Assembly: GCF_900103825.1 (NCBI RefSeq)
Contig: NZ_FNIF01000001.1
Span: forward strand, 682,001-746,000
Length of the DNA: 64,000 bases
Direction of reading: 5' to 3'
Source: Paenibacillus sp. yr247
Lineage (GTDB): Bacteria; Bacillota; Bacilli; Paenibacillales; NBRC-103111
Under the pieces are notes generated by a model. The model was given only the letters and a program-made list of their open reading frames with translations, made no database searches and was not told where the DNA came from. Below are positions 26,189-35,706 of this stretch, piece by piece; position 1 is the stretch's first letter, and each line of letters starts with the position of its first letter. A program made the position numbers and the translations under genes.

Positions 26189-28291
26189 ATGGCGGATTCT
26201 TTAGTCATTGTTGAGTCACCAGCAAAAGCCAAAACCATCGGCAAATATTTGGGCAGTAAATTTATCGTAAAAGCCTCAATGGGTCATATTCGCGACCTTC
26301 CGAAAAGCCAAATTGGCGTAGAAGTGGATCGTAACTTTGAGCCTAAATACATAACAATCCGTGGTAAAGGTTCTATTCTTAAAGAGTTAAAAGATGCGAG
26401 TAAAAAAGTTAAAAAAATATATCTGGCAGCGGATCCGGATCGTGAAGGTGAAGCGATTGCCTGGCATTTAGCACATTATTTGGACGTTGGTTCTGAGGAA
26501 CTTTGCCGTGTAGTATTTAACGAAATTACGAAAGAAGCGGTTAAGGATGCATTCAAAACTCCTCGTCGCATTAATCAAGATCTCGTAAACGCACAGCAAG
26601 CTAGGCGGATATTGGACCGACTTGTTGGTTATAAAATCAGTCCTTTACTTTGGAAAAAAGTAAAAAAAGGGTTATCTGCAGGTCGCGTACAATCGGTTGC
26701 TGTTAGGCTGATACAAGATCGTGAAAATGAGATAAAAGCATTCGAGCCCGAAGAATATTGGTCCATTACGGTTGTTTTGGATGCCGGAAAGACGGTGTTC
26801 GAAGCGAAATATCACAGCATTAACGGCGAGAAAAAGGAACTGCATTCGCAGGAGGATGTTGATCAAATTTTGACCGCAATGGGCAGTGGAGCGTTTACAG
26901 TGAAAGAAGTGAAAGAGAAAGAGCGTGGGCGTAATCCTTCTCCTCCTTTCATAACAAGCTCCATGCAGCAGGAAGCTGCGAGAAAGCTTAATTTTCGTGC
27001 GTCAAAGACTATGTCAGTGGCACAGCAATTATATGAAGGAATAGACTTAGGAAAAGAAGGTACAGTTGGTTTAATTACCTATATGCGTACCGATTCAACC
27101 CGTATTTCACCTGTTGCCCAAGAAGAAGCCAAAGATTTTATCGTAAGTAAATACGGACCTGCCTTCTATCCGGAGACGCCACGCGTGTATACGAAGAAAA
27201 ATGTTAACGCACAGGACGCGCATGAAGGTATTCGACCTACCTCTGTACTTCGAGAGCCTGATCAGATGAAGGAGTTTCTTAGTAAAGATCAATATCGACT
27301 GTACAAGCTGGTTTGGGATCGTTTCGTTGCTAGTCAGATGTCTTCAGCCATATTGGATACGATGACCATTGATTTGACGGCTGGGGATACGGTATTTAGA
27401 GCGAATGGCTCCAAGATGAAGTTTGCCGGATTTATGAAAGTATATGTCGAAAGTAATGATGATGGAACGACAGAAGAGGACAAATTGCTTCCTCCTCTGA
27501 CCAAGGGTGATGCTTTACAGAAGCAAAGTGTCGATCCAAAGCAACACTTTACTCAACCTCCTCCAAGGTACACAGAAGCGCGTTTGGTGCGAGCGCTAGA
27601 GGAAATGGGCATTGGTCGTCCAAGTACGTATGCACCGACACTGGAGACGATTCAGAAACGTGGCTACGTTGCGATTGAAGAGAAGAAGTTCGTGCCGACT
27701 GAGCTCGGGGAGCTTGTAATTCAATTGATGCATGAGTTTTTTCCTGAAATTCTCGATATCGAGTTCACTGCCCATATGGAAGAAGAGCTGGATTTCGTTG
27801 AAGAGGGGAAAGAGGATTGGGTCAGAGTTCTGGATACGTTTTACACTTCTTTTGAAAAGCGGCTGGAATTCGCTGAAGAGGAAATGAAGGAAATTGAAAT
27901 CCAGGATGAAGTGTCCGATGAGATTTGTGAGAAGTGCGGTAAACATCTTGTGTATAAAATGGGGCGTTTTGGTAAGTTTCTGGCGTGTTCTGGATTCCCG
28001 GATTGCCGCAATACCAAACCGATCATCAAAGATATTGGTGTGACATGCCCGACGTGTCATACGGGAAAAATTGTAGAGCGCAGAAGCAAGAAGGGGCGAG
28101 TATTCTTCGGTTGTGATCAATATCCAACCTGTGACTTTGTCTCCTGGGATAAACCAGTCAACAAGCCGTGTCCGGTATGTGGTTCTATGATGATCGAGAA
28201 GAGAAGTAAGAGCGGCGTGAAAATTCAATGTACACAATGTGATCATAAAGAAGAAGTTAGTGACGATAATCCAGATGAGATGAAAGATTAG
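26189..28291 (+). CDS. topA: DNA topoisomerase I
   Basis: TopA relaxes negative supercoils by single-strand passage. The 700-residue type IA enzyme has the Toprim domain (E9, then DPDREGE with D82 and D84), the active-site Tyr298 in TYMRTDSTR and three C-terminal four-Cys zinc fingers beginning CEKCGK, CPTCHTG and CPVCGS. ATG 26189 follows GGGGAGGAAGG. A TTG at 26159 would lie upstream of that site. trmFO begins 12 bp after the stop. Confidence 0.96.
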   Translation: MADSLVIVESPAKAKTIGKYLGSKFIVKASMGHIRDLPKSQIGVEVDRNFEPKYITIRGKGSILKELKDASKKVKKIYLAADPDREGEAIAWHLAHYLDVGSEELCRVVFNEITKEAVKDAFKTPRRINQDLVNAQQARRILDRLVGYKISPLLWKKVKKGLSAGRVQSVAVRLIQDRENEIKAFEPEEYWSITVVLDAGKTVFEAKYHSINGEKKELHSQEDVDQILTAMGSGAFTVKEVKEKERGRNPSPPFITSSMQQEAARKLNFRASKTMSVAQQLYEGIDLGKEGTVGLITYMRTDSTRISPVAQEEAKDFIVSKYGPAFYPETPRVYTKKNVNAQDAHEGIRPTSVLREPDQMKEFLSKDQYRLYKLVWDRFVASQMSSAILDTMTIDLTAGDTVFRANGSKMKFAGFMKVYVESNDDGTTEEDKLLPPLTKGDALQKQSVDPKQHFTQPPPRYTEARLVRALEEMGIGRPSTYAPTLETIQKRGYVAIEEKKFVPTELGELVIQLMHEFFPEILDIEFTAHMEEELDFVEEGKEDWVRVLDTFYTSFEKRLEFAEEEMKEIEIQDEVSDEICEKCGKHLVYKMGRFGKFLACSGFPDCRNTKPIIKDIGVTCPTCHTGKIVERRSKKGRVFFGCDQYPTCDFVSWDKPVNKPCPVCGSMMIEKRSKSGVKIQCTQCDHKEEVSDDNPDEMKD

Positions 28292-28303
28292 AGGTGTCCG
28301 ATT

Positions 28304-29620
28304 TTGCCAGAATATCCAAGGGTAACAGTCATCGGTGCAGGATTGGCTGGAAGTGAAGCAGCCTGGCAGATTGCTCGTCAAGGCGTGCCTGTTACTTTAT
28401 ATGAGATGCGTAATGTCCGTAAAACCCCTGCACATATTACAGATCAATTCGCTGAGCTTGTCTGTAGTAATTCACTTCGTTCGAATGGCCTTACTAACGC
28501 GGTAGGTGTATTGAAGGAAGAGATGAGACGAATGGATTCTCTGATTATCTCTTGTGCCGACCAGCATGCTGTTCCGGCTGGGGGGGCTCTAGCTGTTGAT
28601 CGTGATGGTTTCTCTCAAGCCGTTACATCGAAACTTCGTAACCATCCGTTAATAGAAGTTCGCAATGAGGAAGTACAAACCTTGCCTGAAGGTATAACAG
28701 TTGTATCTTCAGGTCCTTTGACTTCACCAGCCCTTTCTGCAGATCTCAAAGAGCTAATGGGTGAAGAATACTTGTACTTCTATGATGCTGCAGCACCAAT
28801 TGTGGAAAAAGATTCCATTGATATGAATAAGGTTTATTTGGCTTCCCGTTACGATAAAGGAGAAGCGGCCTACCTTAACTGTCCCATGACGGAAGAGGAG
28901 TTTAATGTTTTCTATGAAGCCTTGATCACTGCTGAGGTTGCTGAACTAAAGGAATTCGAAAAAGAAATTTATTTCGAAGGTTGTATGCCTTTAGAAGTCA
29001 TGGCAAAGCGCGGTAAGCAAACTGTACTGTTCGGACCTATGAAACCAGTTGGTTTAATCAATCCGCATACAGGCAAGATGCCGCATGCCGTTGTTCAGCT
29101 TCGACAAGATAATGCAGCGGGAACATTATATAACTTGGTTGGTTTCCAAACCCATTTGAAATGGGGCGAACAGAAAAGGGTATTGTCACTGATCCCAGGA
29201 TTAGAGCAAGCGGAATTCGTGCGCTATGGTGTTATGCATCGTAACACATTTATTAATTCTCCTAAGCTGCTCGAACCAACTTATCAATATAAACGTCGTG
29301 AGAACTTGTTTTTTGCAGGTCAAATGACGGGCGTTGAAGGATATGTGGAATCTGCTGCTTCCGGTTTGATAGCTGGTATTAATGCAGGGCGTTTAGCTAA
29401 AGGACAGTCTTGTCTGGTTCTACCGGAGGAAACAACATTAGGCAGCATGGCGCATTACATCACGACAGCTGACTTCAAACATTTTCAGCCGATGAATGCT
29501 AATTTTGGATTGCTCCCACAGCTGCCTGAACGAATTCGTAATAAAAAAGAAAAATATGAGCAGCTGGCAAATCGGGCTTTGGAAAGTATTCAGAATTTTT
29601 CGAAAACATATGCTGAATAG
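28304..29620 (+). CDS. trmFO: Methylenetetrahydrofolate-tRNA uracil-54 methyltransferase TrmFO
   Basis: TrmFO makes ribothymidine at position 54 of tRNA using methylenetetrahydrofolate and FAD. The 438-residue protein has the FAD loop [10 protein letters not shown] (11-20), and C54 (LVCSNSLRS) and C227 (GCMPLEVM), which match the two catalytic Cys of the Bacillus enzyme. The start is TTG 28304 with GAGGTG seven bases upstream. No better ATG exists. The next gene is hslV. The xerC (codV) gene expected between them is absent. Confidence 0.95.
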   Translation: MPEYPRVTVIGAGLAGSEAAWQIARQGVPVTLYEMRNVRKTPAHITDQFAELVCSNSLRSNGLTNAVGVLKEEMRRMDSLIISCADQHAVPAGGALAVDRDGFSQAVTSKLRNHPLIEVRNEEVQTLPEGITVVSSGPLTSPALSADLKELMGEEYLYFYDAAAPIVEKDSIDMNKVYLASRYDKGEAAYLNCPMTEEEFNVFYEALITAEVAELKEFEKEIYFEGCMPLEVMAKRGKQTVLFGPMKPVGLINPHTGKMPHAVVQLRQDNAAGTLYNLVGFQTHLKWGEQKRVLSLIPGLEQAEFVRYGVMHRNTFINSPKLLEPTYQYKRRENLFFAGQMTGVEGYVESAASGLIAGINAGRLAKGQSCLVLPEETTLGSMAHYITTADFKHFQPMNANFGLLPQLPERIRNKKEKYEQLANRALESIQNFSKTYAE

Positions 29621-29707
29621 GTTGTAATTAGACTATTCACTGTGTTACTATAATTATGTTTTGAAGCATTTTTCATTCGTTTTCTCATACATGTACCTCT
29701 AGATGCG

Positions 29708-29781
29708 GTCTTTTCTCGATTTGACCTCGCTAGGGGTTTATCTCTTTTATGAGACTGAAACCAACGAGAAGACTTATTTTC
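29708..29781 (+). other. Structured region between trmFO and hslV
   Basis: GTC-TT-TTCTCG (29708-29718) can pair with CGAGAA-GAC (29765-29773) with a two-base bulge. Inside, CTCG, GGTTT and TCTC can pair with GAGA, AAACC and the same CGAG, giving two competing folds. TTATTTTC follows. It may be the trmFO terminator or an hslV leader. TTGACC (29721) with TTTTAT (29745) is a poor promoter candidate inside it. The rest of the 195-bp gap shows no ORF of note. Confidence 0.5.
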
Positions 29782-29815
29782 ATGGTGTATGATTCCATTT
29801 GAGAGGTGAAAAGAG

Positions 29816-30370
29816 ATGGATCCCAATCAAGCTACGTTTCATGCCACAACCATTTTTGCCATTCGTCATCAAGGTAAAGGAGCTATTGCCGGAGATGGGC
29901 AAGTGACATTTGGCAACAGCATGATTATGAAAAGCAGTGCCAAAAAAGTACGGCGCTTACATAGAGGGAAAGTCATCGCTGGATTTGCCGGTTCTGTTGC
30001 CGATGCGATTACACTGTTTGAGAAATTCGAAGGCAAGCTGGAGGAGCATCACGGTAACTTGCAACGTGCTGCGGTAGAGCTAACCAAGGATTGGCGTCAA
30101 GATCGAGTTCTGCGGCGGCTAGAGGCCATGATGATTGTTATGGATACTACCGGTTTATTGCTGCTTTCAGGTAATGGTGAAGTGATTGAGCCTGATGATG
30201 GCATTTTGGCTATAGGATCTGGCGGCAGCTTTGCATTAGCTGCAGGAAGAGCATTGCATCGTCATGCTTCATCACTTAGCGCTAAGGAAATCGCCCATGC
30301 GGCCCTAACAACTGCAGCCGAAATATGTGTGTTCACGAATCATAACATTATCGTCGAAGAGATTGAATAG
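29816..30370 (+). CDS. hslV: ATP-dependent protease peptidase subunit HslV (ClpQ)
   Basis: HslV is the double-hexamer peptidase that works with the HslU unfoldase. The 184-residue protein has the family stretches [22 protein letters not shown] and [15 protein letters not shown]. The position of the catalytic Thr1 of E. coli HslV corresponds to T11 in HATTIFAI, so a ten-residue extension ([10 protein letters not shown]) precedes it. Met before Asp is normally not removed, so the nucleophile would stay buried without processing. B. subtilis ClpQ has a shorter extension and uses a Ser. GAGAGGTG supports this start. Confidence 0.94.
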   Translation: MDPNQATFHATTIFAIRHQGKGAIAGDGQVTFGNSMIMKSSAKKVRRLHRGKVIAGFAGSVADAITLFEKFEGKLEEHHGNLQRAAVELTKDWRQDRVLRRLEAMMIVMDTTGLLLLSGNGEVIEPDDGILAIGSGGSFALAAGRALHRHASSLSAKEIAHAALTTAAEICVFTNHNIIVEEIE

Positions 30371-30413
30371 TTGCATCTTACACTTACGATGCAAGTTTTC
30401 CTTCGGAAAACTT
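30371..30413 (+). other. Two adjoining hairpins between hslV and hslU
   Basis: TTGCATC (30371-30377) pairs with GATGCAA (30388-30394). AAGTTTTCC (30393-30401) pairs with GGAAAACTT (30405-30413) over a TTC loop and is followed by TTAGGAGGG. The stems share two bases, so they compete at the junction. A partial terminator or an mRNA processing site is possible. Confidence 0.6.
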
Positions 30414-30430
30414 TTAGGAGGGTTCCATAA

Positions 30431-31828
30431 ATGGCAAACAGCTCCCTTACACCTAAACAAATTGTCCAGGAATTGGATAGATACATAGTAGGTCAGAAGA
30501 AAGCGAAGAAATCAGTTGCTATTGCTTTGCGCAATCGTTATCGGAGAAATCTCGTGGATGAAGCAATGCGGGATGAAATTGTTCCGAAAAACATTCTCAT
30601 GATCGGGCCTACCGGTGTTGGTAAAACGGAAATTGCACGCAGACTAGCTAAGTTGGTTGGTGCACCATTTATTAAGGTTGAGGCAACCAAATTCACTGAA
30701 GTTGGTTACGTCGGTCGCGACGTAGAGTCGATGGTACGAGATTTGATTGAAACTTCCGTACGCATGGTTAAGGCCGAGCGAATGGAGAAGGTAAAGGACC
30801 GTGCTGAGAAGTTGGCGAATGAGCGCCTAGTCACATTGCTTGCACCGAGTCCGATACGTTCCAAAACGCAGCGTAATCCTCTTGAAATGCTTTTTGGGGG
30901 TCAAAGCCAATCGGAACAAGAGGAGAGTCCTCCAGACCCAACTCTTTCGGCTAAAAGGGCTCAAATCGCTGAACAATTGACTAGTGGTAAATTAGAGAAC
31001 GAGGTTGTGGAAATTGAGGTTGAAGATTCTTCACCTTCCATGATGGATATGCTGGCGGGTCAAGGCAATGAACAAGCAGGCATGAACATGCAAGAAATGT
31101 TCGGCAATCTTTTACCGAAAAAAATGAAGAAACGTAAATTGCCTGTTAAGGAAGCTAGGAAAGTACTGGCTCAGGAGGAAGCGCAAAGATTGATTGATAT
31201 GGATGAAGTCATTCAGGAATCCATTAATCGCGCTGAACAATCAGGGATTATTTTTATTGATGAAATCGATAAAATTGCGAGTAACAGCCGCGGCGGAAGT
31301 GGTCCAGATATCTCTCGAGAAGGCGTTCAACGCGACATACTACCGATTGTTGAGGGTTCAACGATCGTAACGAAGTATGGATCTGTGAAGACTGACTATG
31401 TTTTGTTTATCGGTGCAGGAGCTTTCCACATCGCTAAGCCTTCTGATTTAATACCAGAGCTTCAAGGACGCTTTCCGATACGTGTTGAGCTCAGTGATTT
31501 AACTTTAGAAGACTTTGTTTCAATATTGAAAGAACCCAAAAATGCATTAACGAAGCAATATACAGCTTTGTTGCAAACGGAAGGTATAACGGTTGAGTTT
31601 GCGGACGAAGCTATTCATGAAATTGCGCGAATCGCGGTTGAAGTGAATCAGAATACGGAGAATATCGGAGCTCGACGTTTACATACAATTTTAGAAAAAT
31701 TGCTGGAGGATTTATCCTTCGAAGCACCTGAAATTACATTAGAGTCAATTGTTATTAATCCGGAATATGTTCGCGAGAAGCTTAGTGATATTGTGCAAAA
31801 TCGAGATTTAAGTCAATATATCTTATAA
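30431..31828 (+). CDS. hslU: ATP-dependent protease ATPase subunit HslU (ClpY)
   Basis: HslU is the AAA+ ring that unfolds substrates and feeds HslV. The 465 residues include Walker [10 protein letters not shown] (from residue 59), the pore motif GYVGRD, the inserted I domain with acidic low-complexity parts (about 150-230), Walker [11 protein letters not shown] and sensor 2 GARRLHT. It ends in YIL, the conserved tail that binds HslV. AGGAGGG lies upstream. Confidence 0.96.
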   Translation: MANSSLTPKQIVQELDRYIVGQKKAKKSVAIALRNRYRRNLVDEAMRDEIVPKNILMIGPTGVGKTEIARRLAKLVGAPFIKVEATKFTEVGYVGRDVESMVRDLIETSVRMVKAERMEKVKDRAEKLANERLVTLLAPSPIRSKTQRNPLEMLFGGQSQSEQEESPPDPTLSAKRAQIAEQLTSGKLENEVVEIEVEDSSPSMMDMLAGQGNEQAGMNMQEMFGNLLPKKMKKRKLPVKEARKVLAQEEAQRLIDMDEVIQESINRAEQSGIIFIDEIDKIASNSRGGSGPDISREGVQRDILPIVEGSTIVTKYGSVKTDYVLFIGAGAFHIAKPSDLIPELQGRFPIRVELSDLTLEDFVSILKEPKNALTKQYTALLQTEGITVEFADEAIHEIARIAVEVNQNTENIGARRLHTILEKLLEDLSFEAPEITLESIVINPEYVREKLSDIVQNRDLSQYIL

Positions 31829-31866
31829 TGAACGATGGCATGGTAACGTAAGTAGGAGGAAGTTAT

Positions 31867-32652
31867 ATGAGTTTACTAAACAAAACAAGAAGGCTGAATC
31901 GATTGCTGCAAAAAGAAGCAGGCAATGCGGTTAGCTTCATGGATATGGCTGAAGTGCTGCGGGATATTGTTATTGCCAATATCTACGTTGTAAGCCGCAA
32001 AGGCAAAATCCTAGGCTATGCCACAACGAATGATCCAATCTCACCTGAAATGAATCAGGCGATTTTACTTGAACGCAGATTTCCGATTGAATCCAATAAC
32101 CTACTATTGAAAATCGAGGAAACTTCGTCGACGGCAGAACCGGACAGTCCTTATTTCTATTACACGGAGCAAATGAAAGATATGTTCCCATATACACATA
32201 CGACTTTAGTCCCAATTATTGGAGGGGGAGATCGTCTTGGGACCTTAATATTAAGTCGCAATGAAGGTATATTTATTGATGATGACTTGATTCTGGCGGA
32301 GTACGGGTCAACGGTTATCGCGATGGAGATATTAAGAGAACGTGCGGAAGAAATCGAAGAAGAAGCAAGAAGTAAAGCAGTCGTTCAAGTTGCAATTGGT
32401 TCCTTATCTTTCAGTGAAATGGAAGCTGTGGAACACATTTTTGAGGAATTAGATGGGAAAGAAGGGCTTTTAGTAGCGAGCAAAATTGCTGATCGAGTTG
32501 GAATTACTCGATCTGTAATCGTTAACGCACTTCGCAAACTGGAAAGTGCCGGAGTTATTGAGACGCGTTCGCTTGGTATGAAAGGCACTTATATCCGTAT
32601 TCTAAATGAGCAATTAATGCAAAGCATCGAGCAATTAAAAACGAAGTTGTAG
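31867..32652 (+). CDS. codY: GTP-sensing global regulator CodY
   Basis: CodY binds branched-chain amino acids and GTP and represses nutrient-limitation genes, including motility in B. subtilis. The 261-residue product has the GAF domain (about 1-155) and a C-terminal winged helix with [27 protein letters not shown] precedes ATG 31867. A strong terminator follows, and a CodY-box-like palindrome lies between it and flgB. Confidence 0.97.
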   Translation: MSLLNKTRRLNRLLQKEAGNAVSFMDMAEVLRDIVIANIYVVSRKGKILGYATTNDPISPEMNQAILLERRFPIESNNLLLKIEETSSTAEPDSPYFYYTEQMKDMFPYTHTTLVPIIGGGDRLGTLILSRNEGIFIDDDLILAEYGSTVIAMEILRERAEEIEEEARSKAVVQVAIGSLSFSEMEAVEHIFEELDGKEGLLVASKIADRVGITRSVIVNALRKLESAGVIETRSLGMKGTYIRILNEQLMQSIEQLKTKL

Positions 32653-32662
32653 AAATATATAG

Positions 32663-32699
32663 AAAAGCCCTATCTTGTAAAAAGATAGGGCTTTTTTCT
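32663..32699 (+). terminator. Rho-independent terminator after codY
   Basis: AAAAGCCCTATCTT (32663-32676) and AAGATAGGGCTTTT form a 14-pair stem with a five-base loop. The second arm runs on into further T residues. Confidence 0.92.
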
Positions 32700-32784
32700 T
32701 ATTGTAAGTTAAGGTAATTTCTTAGATGATAAGAATTGTGAAAAAAGGTTTTTTTACATATTTCTACAATAAGGACTATTTTAA

Positions 32785-32803
32785 ATTATTTTCTGAAAAT
32801 AAT
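32785..32803 (+). promoter_or_regulatory. Predicted CodY box upstream of flgB
   Basis: ATTATTTTCTGAAAATAAT is a perfect 9+1+9 palindrome centred on 32794. Its central 15 bases match the CodY consensus AATTTTCWGAAAATT at 13 positions, the mismatches being the symmetric outer bases. It lies 75 bp upstream of the flgB start, a position suited to repression of the fla/che operon. No convincing -35/-10 pair could be placed. GTCGAAAT (32804) and GTCGAATA (32846) are weak sigma-D -10 candidates without a properly spaced TAAA. Confidence 0.65.
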
Positions 32804-32877
32804 GTCGAAATAAGAAGGAATCATTCATTACTTTGTTGAAGTACTGTCGAATACTCTATAGAAAGGGGGTACCGTGT

Positions 32878-33285
32878 ATGTCTTTGTTGGACAAACCAAG
32901 TTGGAACTTAATGGAGCGTTCGCTCGACGCAACGACTCTTAGACAAAAGGTAGTAGCGAACAATGTCGCCAATATAGATACACCCTTCTTTAAACGTTCA
33001 GATGTACTGTTTGAAGAACTTTTGCAAGGTCAGATGAATCCATCAACGCCCTCTATAGAAGGTTATCGGACAGACCCTAGGCATTTCTTAATAGGGAAAT
33101 CTACAAATCTACCAAATACGGAAATAAAAACCGACGAATCGACAGCGATTAACACGAACATGAACAACGTCGATATGGACTATGAAATGTCTTTAATGGC
33201 CAAAAACCAACTTAAATACAATGCAATGATTCAGCAAATGAACAGTGAGTTCAAAAAAATGCGCACAGTAATAGGAGGGAAATAA
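32878..33285 (+). CDS. flgB: Flagellar basal-body rod protein FlgB
   Basis: FlgB is the proximal rod subunit exported through the flagellar type III system. The 135-residue protein has the N-terminal rod signature VVANNVANIDTPFFKR and a C-terminal helix (YNAMIQQMNSEFKKM). ATG 32878 follows AAAGGGGGT. A longer in-frame ORF from TTG 32833 has no ribosome binding site. It opens the fla/che operon. Confidence 0.94.
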   Translation: MSLLDKPSWNLMERSLDATTLRQKVVANNVANIDTPFFKRSDVLFEELLQGQMNPSTPSIEGYRTDPRHFLIGKSTNLPNTEIKTDESTAINTNMNNVDMDYEMSLMAKNQLKYNAMIQQMNSEFKKMRTVIGGK

Positions 33286-33291
33286 TAACCA

Positions 33292-33741
33292 ATGAGACTT
33301 ACAAATGGATTTGACATCAGTTCATCAGCATTGACTGCTCAGCGATTAAGAATGGATGTCGTCTCTTCTAACATAGCGAATGCGGATACAACACGGGCTA
33401 AGTTTGTGGACGGGAAATGGGTTCCCTATACAAGAAAGCTAGTTGCTTTCGAAACAAAATCTCAACCAAACTTCGCACAGTCGCTTAAATCGGCAATGGC
33501 TGATGGTACTGGTGAGGGTGTGAGGGTGAATAAAATTTTTGAGGACACATCCCCACTGAAGCAAGTATATAACCCGACGCATCCCGATGCGGATGTAAAC
33601 GGATTTGTTTCTATGCCGAATGTCGATGTGCTCAAAGAAATGGTCGATATGATCTCAGCCACAAGATCTTATGAAGCTAATGTTACCGCTCTTAATGCTA
33701 GTAAATCTATGATAACAAAGGCTTTAGAGATCGGTAGATAA
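33292..33741 (+). CDS. flgC: Flagellar basal-body rod protein FlgC
   Basis: FlgC is a rod subunit next to FlgB. The 149-residue product has the rod signature RMDVVSSNIANADTTRA and the C-terminal VDVLKEMVDMISATRSYEANV. It starts seven bases after flgB, and AGGAGGGAAA from the end of flgB serves as ribosome binding site. Confidence 0.95.
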   Translation: MRLTNGFDISSSALTAQRLRMDVVSSNIANADTTRAKFVDGKWVPYTRKLVAFETKSQPNFAQSLKSAMADGTGEGVRVNKIFEDTSPLKQVYNPTHPDADVNGFVSMPNVDVLKEMVDMISATRSYEANVTALNASKSMITKALEIGR

Positions 33742-33761
33742 CCACTACAGGAGGTTGCATC

Positions 33762-34070
33762 ATGATTGACAAAATAAGTTACAGTCCACTAAATATTATG
33801 AGTTCAGTTCAACCAAAGGATAACTCCGGTGAAGGGGCTGCTGATCTTGGTAAACGTTTTGGTTCTTTCCTTAATGAGGCAATGACAAACTTAAATACGC
33901 AACAACATCAAGTTGACCAGTTAAATCAGAGTTTCATCAAAGGTGAGCTTTCCGATGTACATCAACTGACGATTGCCTCCGAGAAAGCATCGTTAGGTCT
34001 TGAACTGACTGTACAAGTCAGAAACAAAGTCCTTGAGACTTACCAAGAGATGATGAGAATGCAGCTGTGA
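33762..34070 (+). CDS. fliE: Flagellar hook-basal body protein FliE
   Basis: FliE joins the MS ring to the rod and is among the first exported proteins. The 102 residues end with the conserved SLGLELTVQVRNKVLETYQE stretch. CAGGAGG precedes ATG 33762. The place between flgC and fliF is standard. Confidence 0.95.
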   Translation: MIDKISYSPLNIMSSVQPKDNSGEGAADLGKRFGSFLNEAMTNLNTQQHQVDQLNQSFIKGELSDVHQLTIASEKASLGLELTVQVRNKVLETYQEMMRMQL

Positions 34071-34113
34071 TTCAGTTAAATGCTGCTAAACTTTGGTTCG
34101 ATGAGGTGACAGA

Positions 34114-35694
34114 GTGAACGAGAACCTGCTCCAGTACTGGGAAAAGGTGAAGCAATATTGGAATCAATATAGTAGAACAACGAAAATCACTTTTATAGCA
34201 ACGGTTTTGCTACTGATTCTTACTGCGGCAATTATAAGTGTTAATCTATCAAAGACGGAGTATTCCTTGGCATTTACAGAACTACAGCCAAGCGACGCTT
34301 CTGCAATTAAAGGTTATCTGGATACAGCTAAGATTCCTTATAAGCTTAGCGCTGATGGTAAAAGTATCGAAGTGCCTACAAGTGAAGTCGCGAATGTAAA
34401 GCTTGGGGTTGAATCACAAGGTTTAAATAAGAACGGTTCCTTAGGCTTCGGCGCTTTTAGCAACAGCAGTTCATTTGGTATCACAGATAACGAATTTAAA
34501 GTGAAATACTTGAACGCAATTCAAGGTGAACTACAACAGTTGATTAATTCTAATCAAGCGATTGGAAGTTCCAAAGTATTGATTTCACTTCCTGAAGAAG
34601 GTCCGTTTTTACAACAGCAGCAAGAGAAGGCAACGGCATCTGTTGTTCTTCAAATGAAGCAAGGTTACACGATGGATCAAGCAAAAATTGATACGATTTA
34701 TAACTTAGTTTCTCATAGTGTTAAGAATCTCCCTTTGGAGAATATCACCATCTCAGATCAATATGGACAAAGTCTAGTATCTTCTAAAGCCGGTGGACCG
34801 TCATCTGCGAGTCTAGTTACGAGTCAATCCGAAATTAATAATCAATTCCGGAGTGATTTGCAAAAAAACATCAATAATATGCTCGGCACCATGTTTGGCC
34901 GCGACAAGGTGAATGTTAGTGTTTTCTCAACAATGAACTTTGATCAGAAGAAAAGCAAAGAACAGCTTGTCAGTGCACCTAATCAAGTGGATCAAAAAGG
35001 TTTGGAAATTTCCTTGCAGGAAGCAAGTGAGTCGTATCAGAACAACGGAGCTGCTGCAGGTGGTGTGCCAGGTACTGGAACGACGGATGTTCCAGGCTAT
35101 CCGGGATCATCCAATTCAGGGAAGTCAAACTCAGAAAAAAATAATAAGACAGTTAACTATGAAGTGAACCGAATTACGAACGATATTATCGCTACGCCAT
35201 ATGTTGTGAAAGATTTAAGTATTAATGTAGGGATTGAACCTCCGGTTAAAGATGATCCCAATTCTTTAACGCCTGAGACCAAAGCTGCAGTGCAAAGTGC
35301 CTTAGTCAATATTGTAAGGACAGCACTGGCAGATAACAAAGTCACTTATACAGACGAAGAATTGCAGAAAAAAGTTACCGTGTTTGCACACTCTTTTGCA
35401 AGACCTACTGATACACTAGCATCCAAAACAACTACATACTTGACCTATGCAGGTTTGGCATTGGCGGCGCTTGCTATTGGAGCCATTGCTGGATTTGCAA
35501 TCAGAAGACGCAAAAAAGCTGCGCAGCAAGTAGAACAAGAAATGAATATTGCGGCGAAAAAAGCACAGCTTCCAACAATTGATATTGAAAATGTAACTAA
35601 TGACAATCAAGTGCGTAAGCAGCTGGAAACACTTGCGAAAAAGCGGCCAGAAGACTTTGTCAATTTGCTTCGTACTTGGTTAGTAGACGAATAG
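34114..35694 (+). CDS. fliF: Flagellar MS-ring protein FliF
   Basis: FliF forms the membrane MS ring that seeds the basal body. The 526-residue protein has a first membrane helix at about 22-43, ring-building domains, a Gly/Ser-rich loop at about 310-345, a second helix at about 440-462, and a C-terminal tail KKRPEDFVNLLRTWLVDE that binds FliG. The start is GTG 34114, with GAGGTGAC upstream. Confidence 0.96.
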   Translation: MNENLLQYWEKVKQYWNQYSRTTKITFIATVLLLILTAAIISVNLSKTEYSLAFTELQPSDASAIKGYLDTAKIPYKLSADGKSIEVPTSEVANVKLGVESQGLNKNGSLGFGAFSNSSSFGITDNEFKVKYLNAIQGELQQLINSNQAIGSSKVLISLPEEGPFLQQQQEKATASVVLQMKQGYTMDQAKIDTIYNLVSHSVKNLPLENITISDQYGQSLVSSKAGGPSSASLVTSQSEINNQFRSDLQKNINNMLGTMFGRDKVNVSVFSTMNFDQKKSKEQLVSAPNQVDQKGLEISLQEASESYQNNGAAAGGVPGTGTTDVPGYPGSSNSGKSNSEKNNKTVNYEVNRITNDIIATPYVVKDLSINVGIEPPVKDDPNSLTPETKAAVQSALVNIVRTALADNKVTYTDEELQKKVTVFAHSFARPTDTLASKTTTYLTYAGLALAALAIGAIAGFAIRRRKKAAQQVEQEMNIAAKKAQLPTIDIENVTNDNQVRKQLETLAKKRPEDFVNLLRTWLVDE

Positions 35695-35706
35695 AGGTGC
35701 ACTTGT

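Noticed and set aside
30395-30413. The second hslV-hslU hairpin as a full terminator
   Set aside because: Only two T residues follow the stem before the hslU ribosome binding site, and hslU needs to be co-expressed with hslV.
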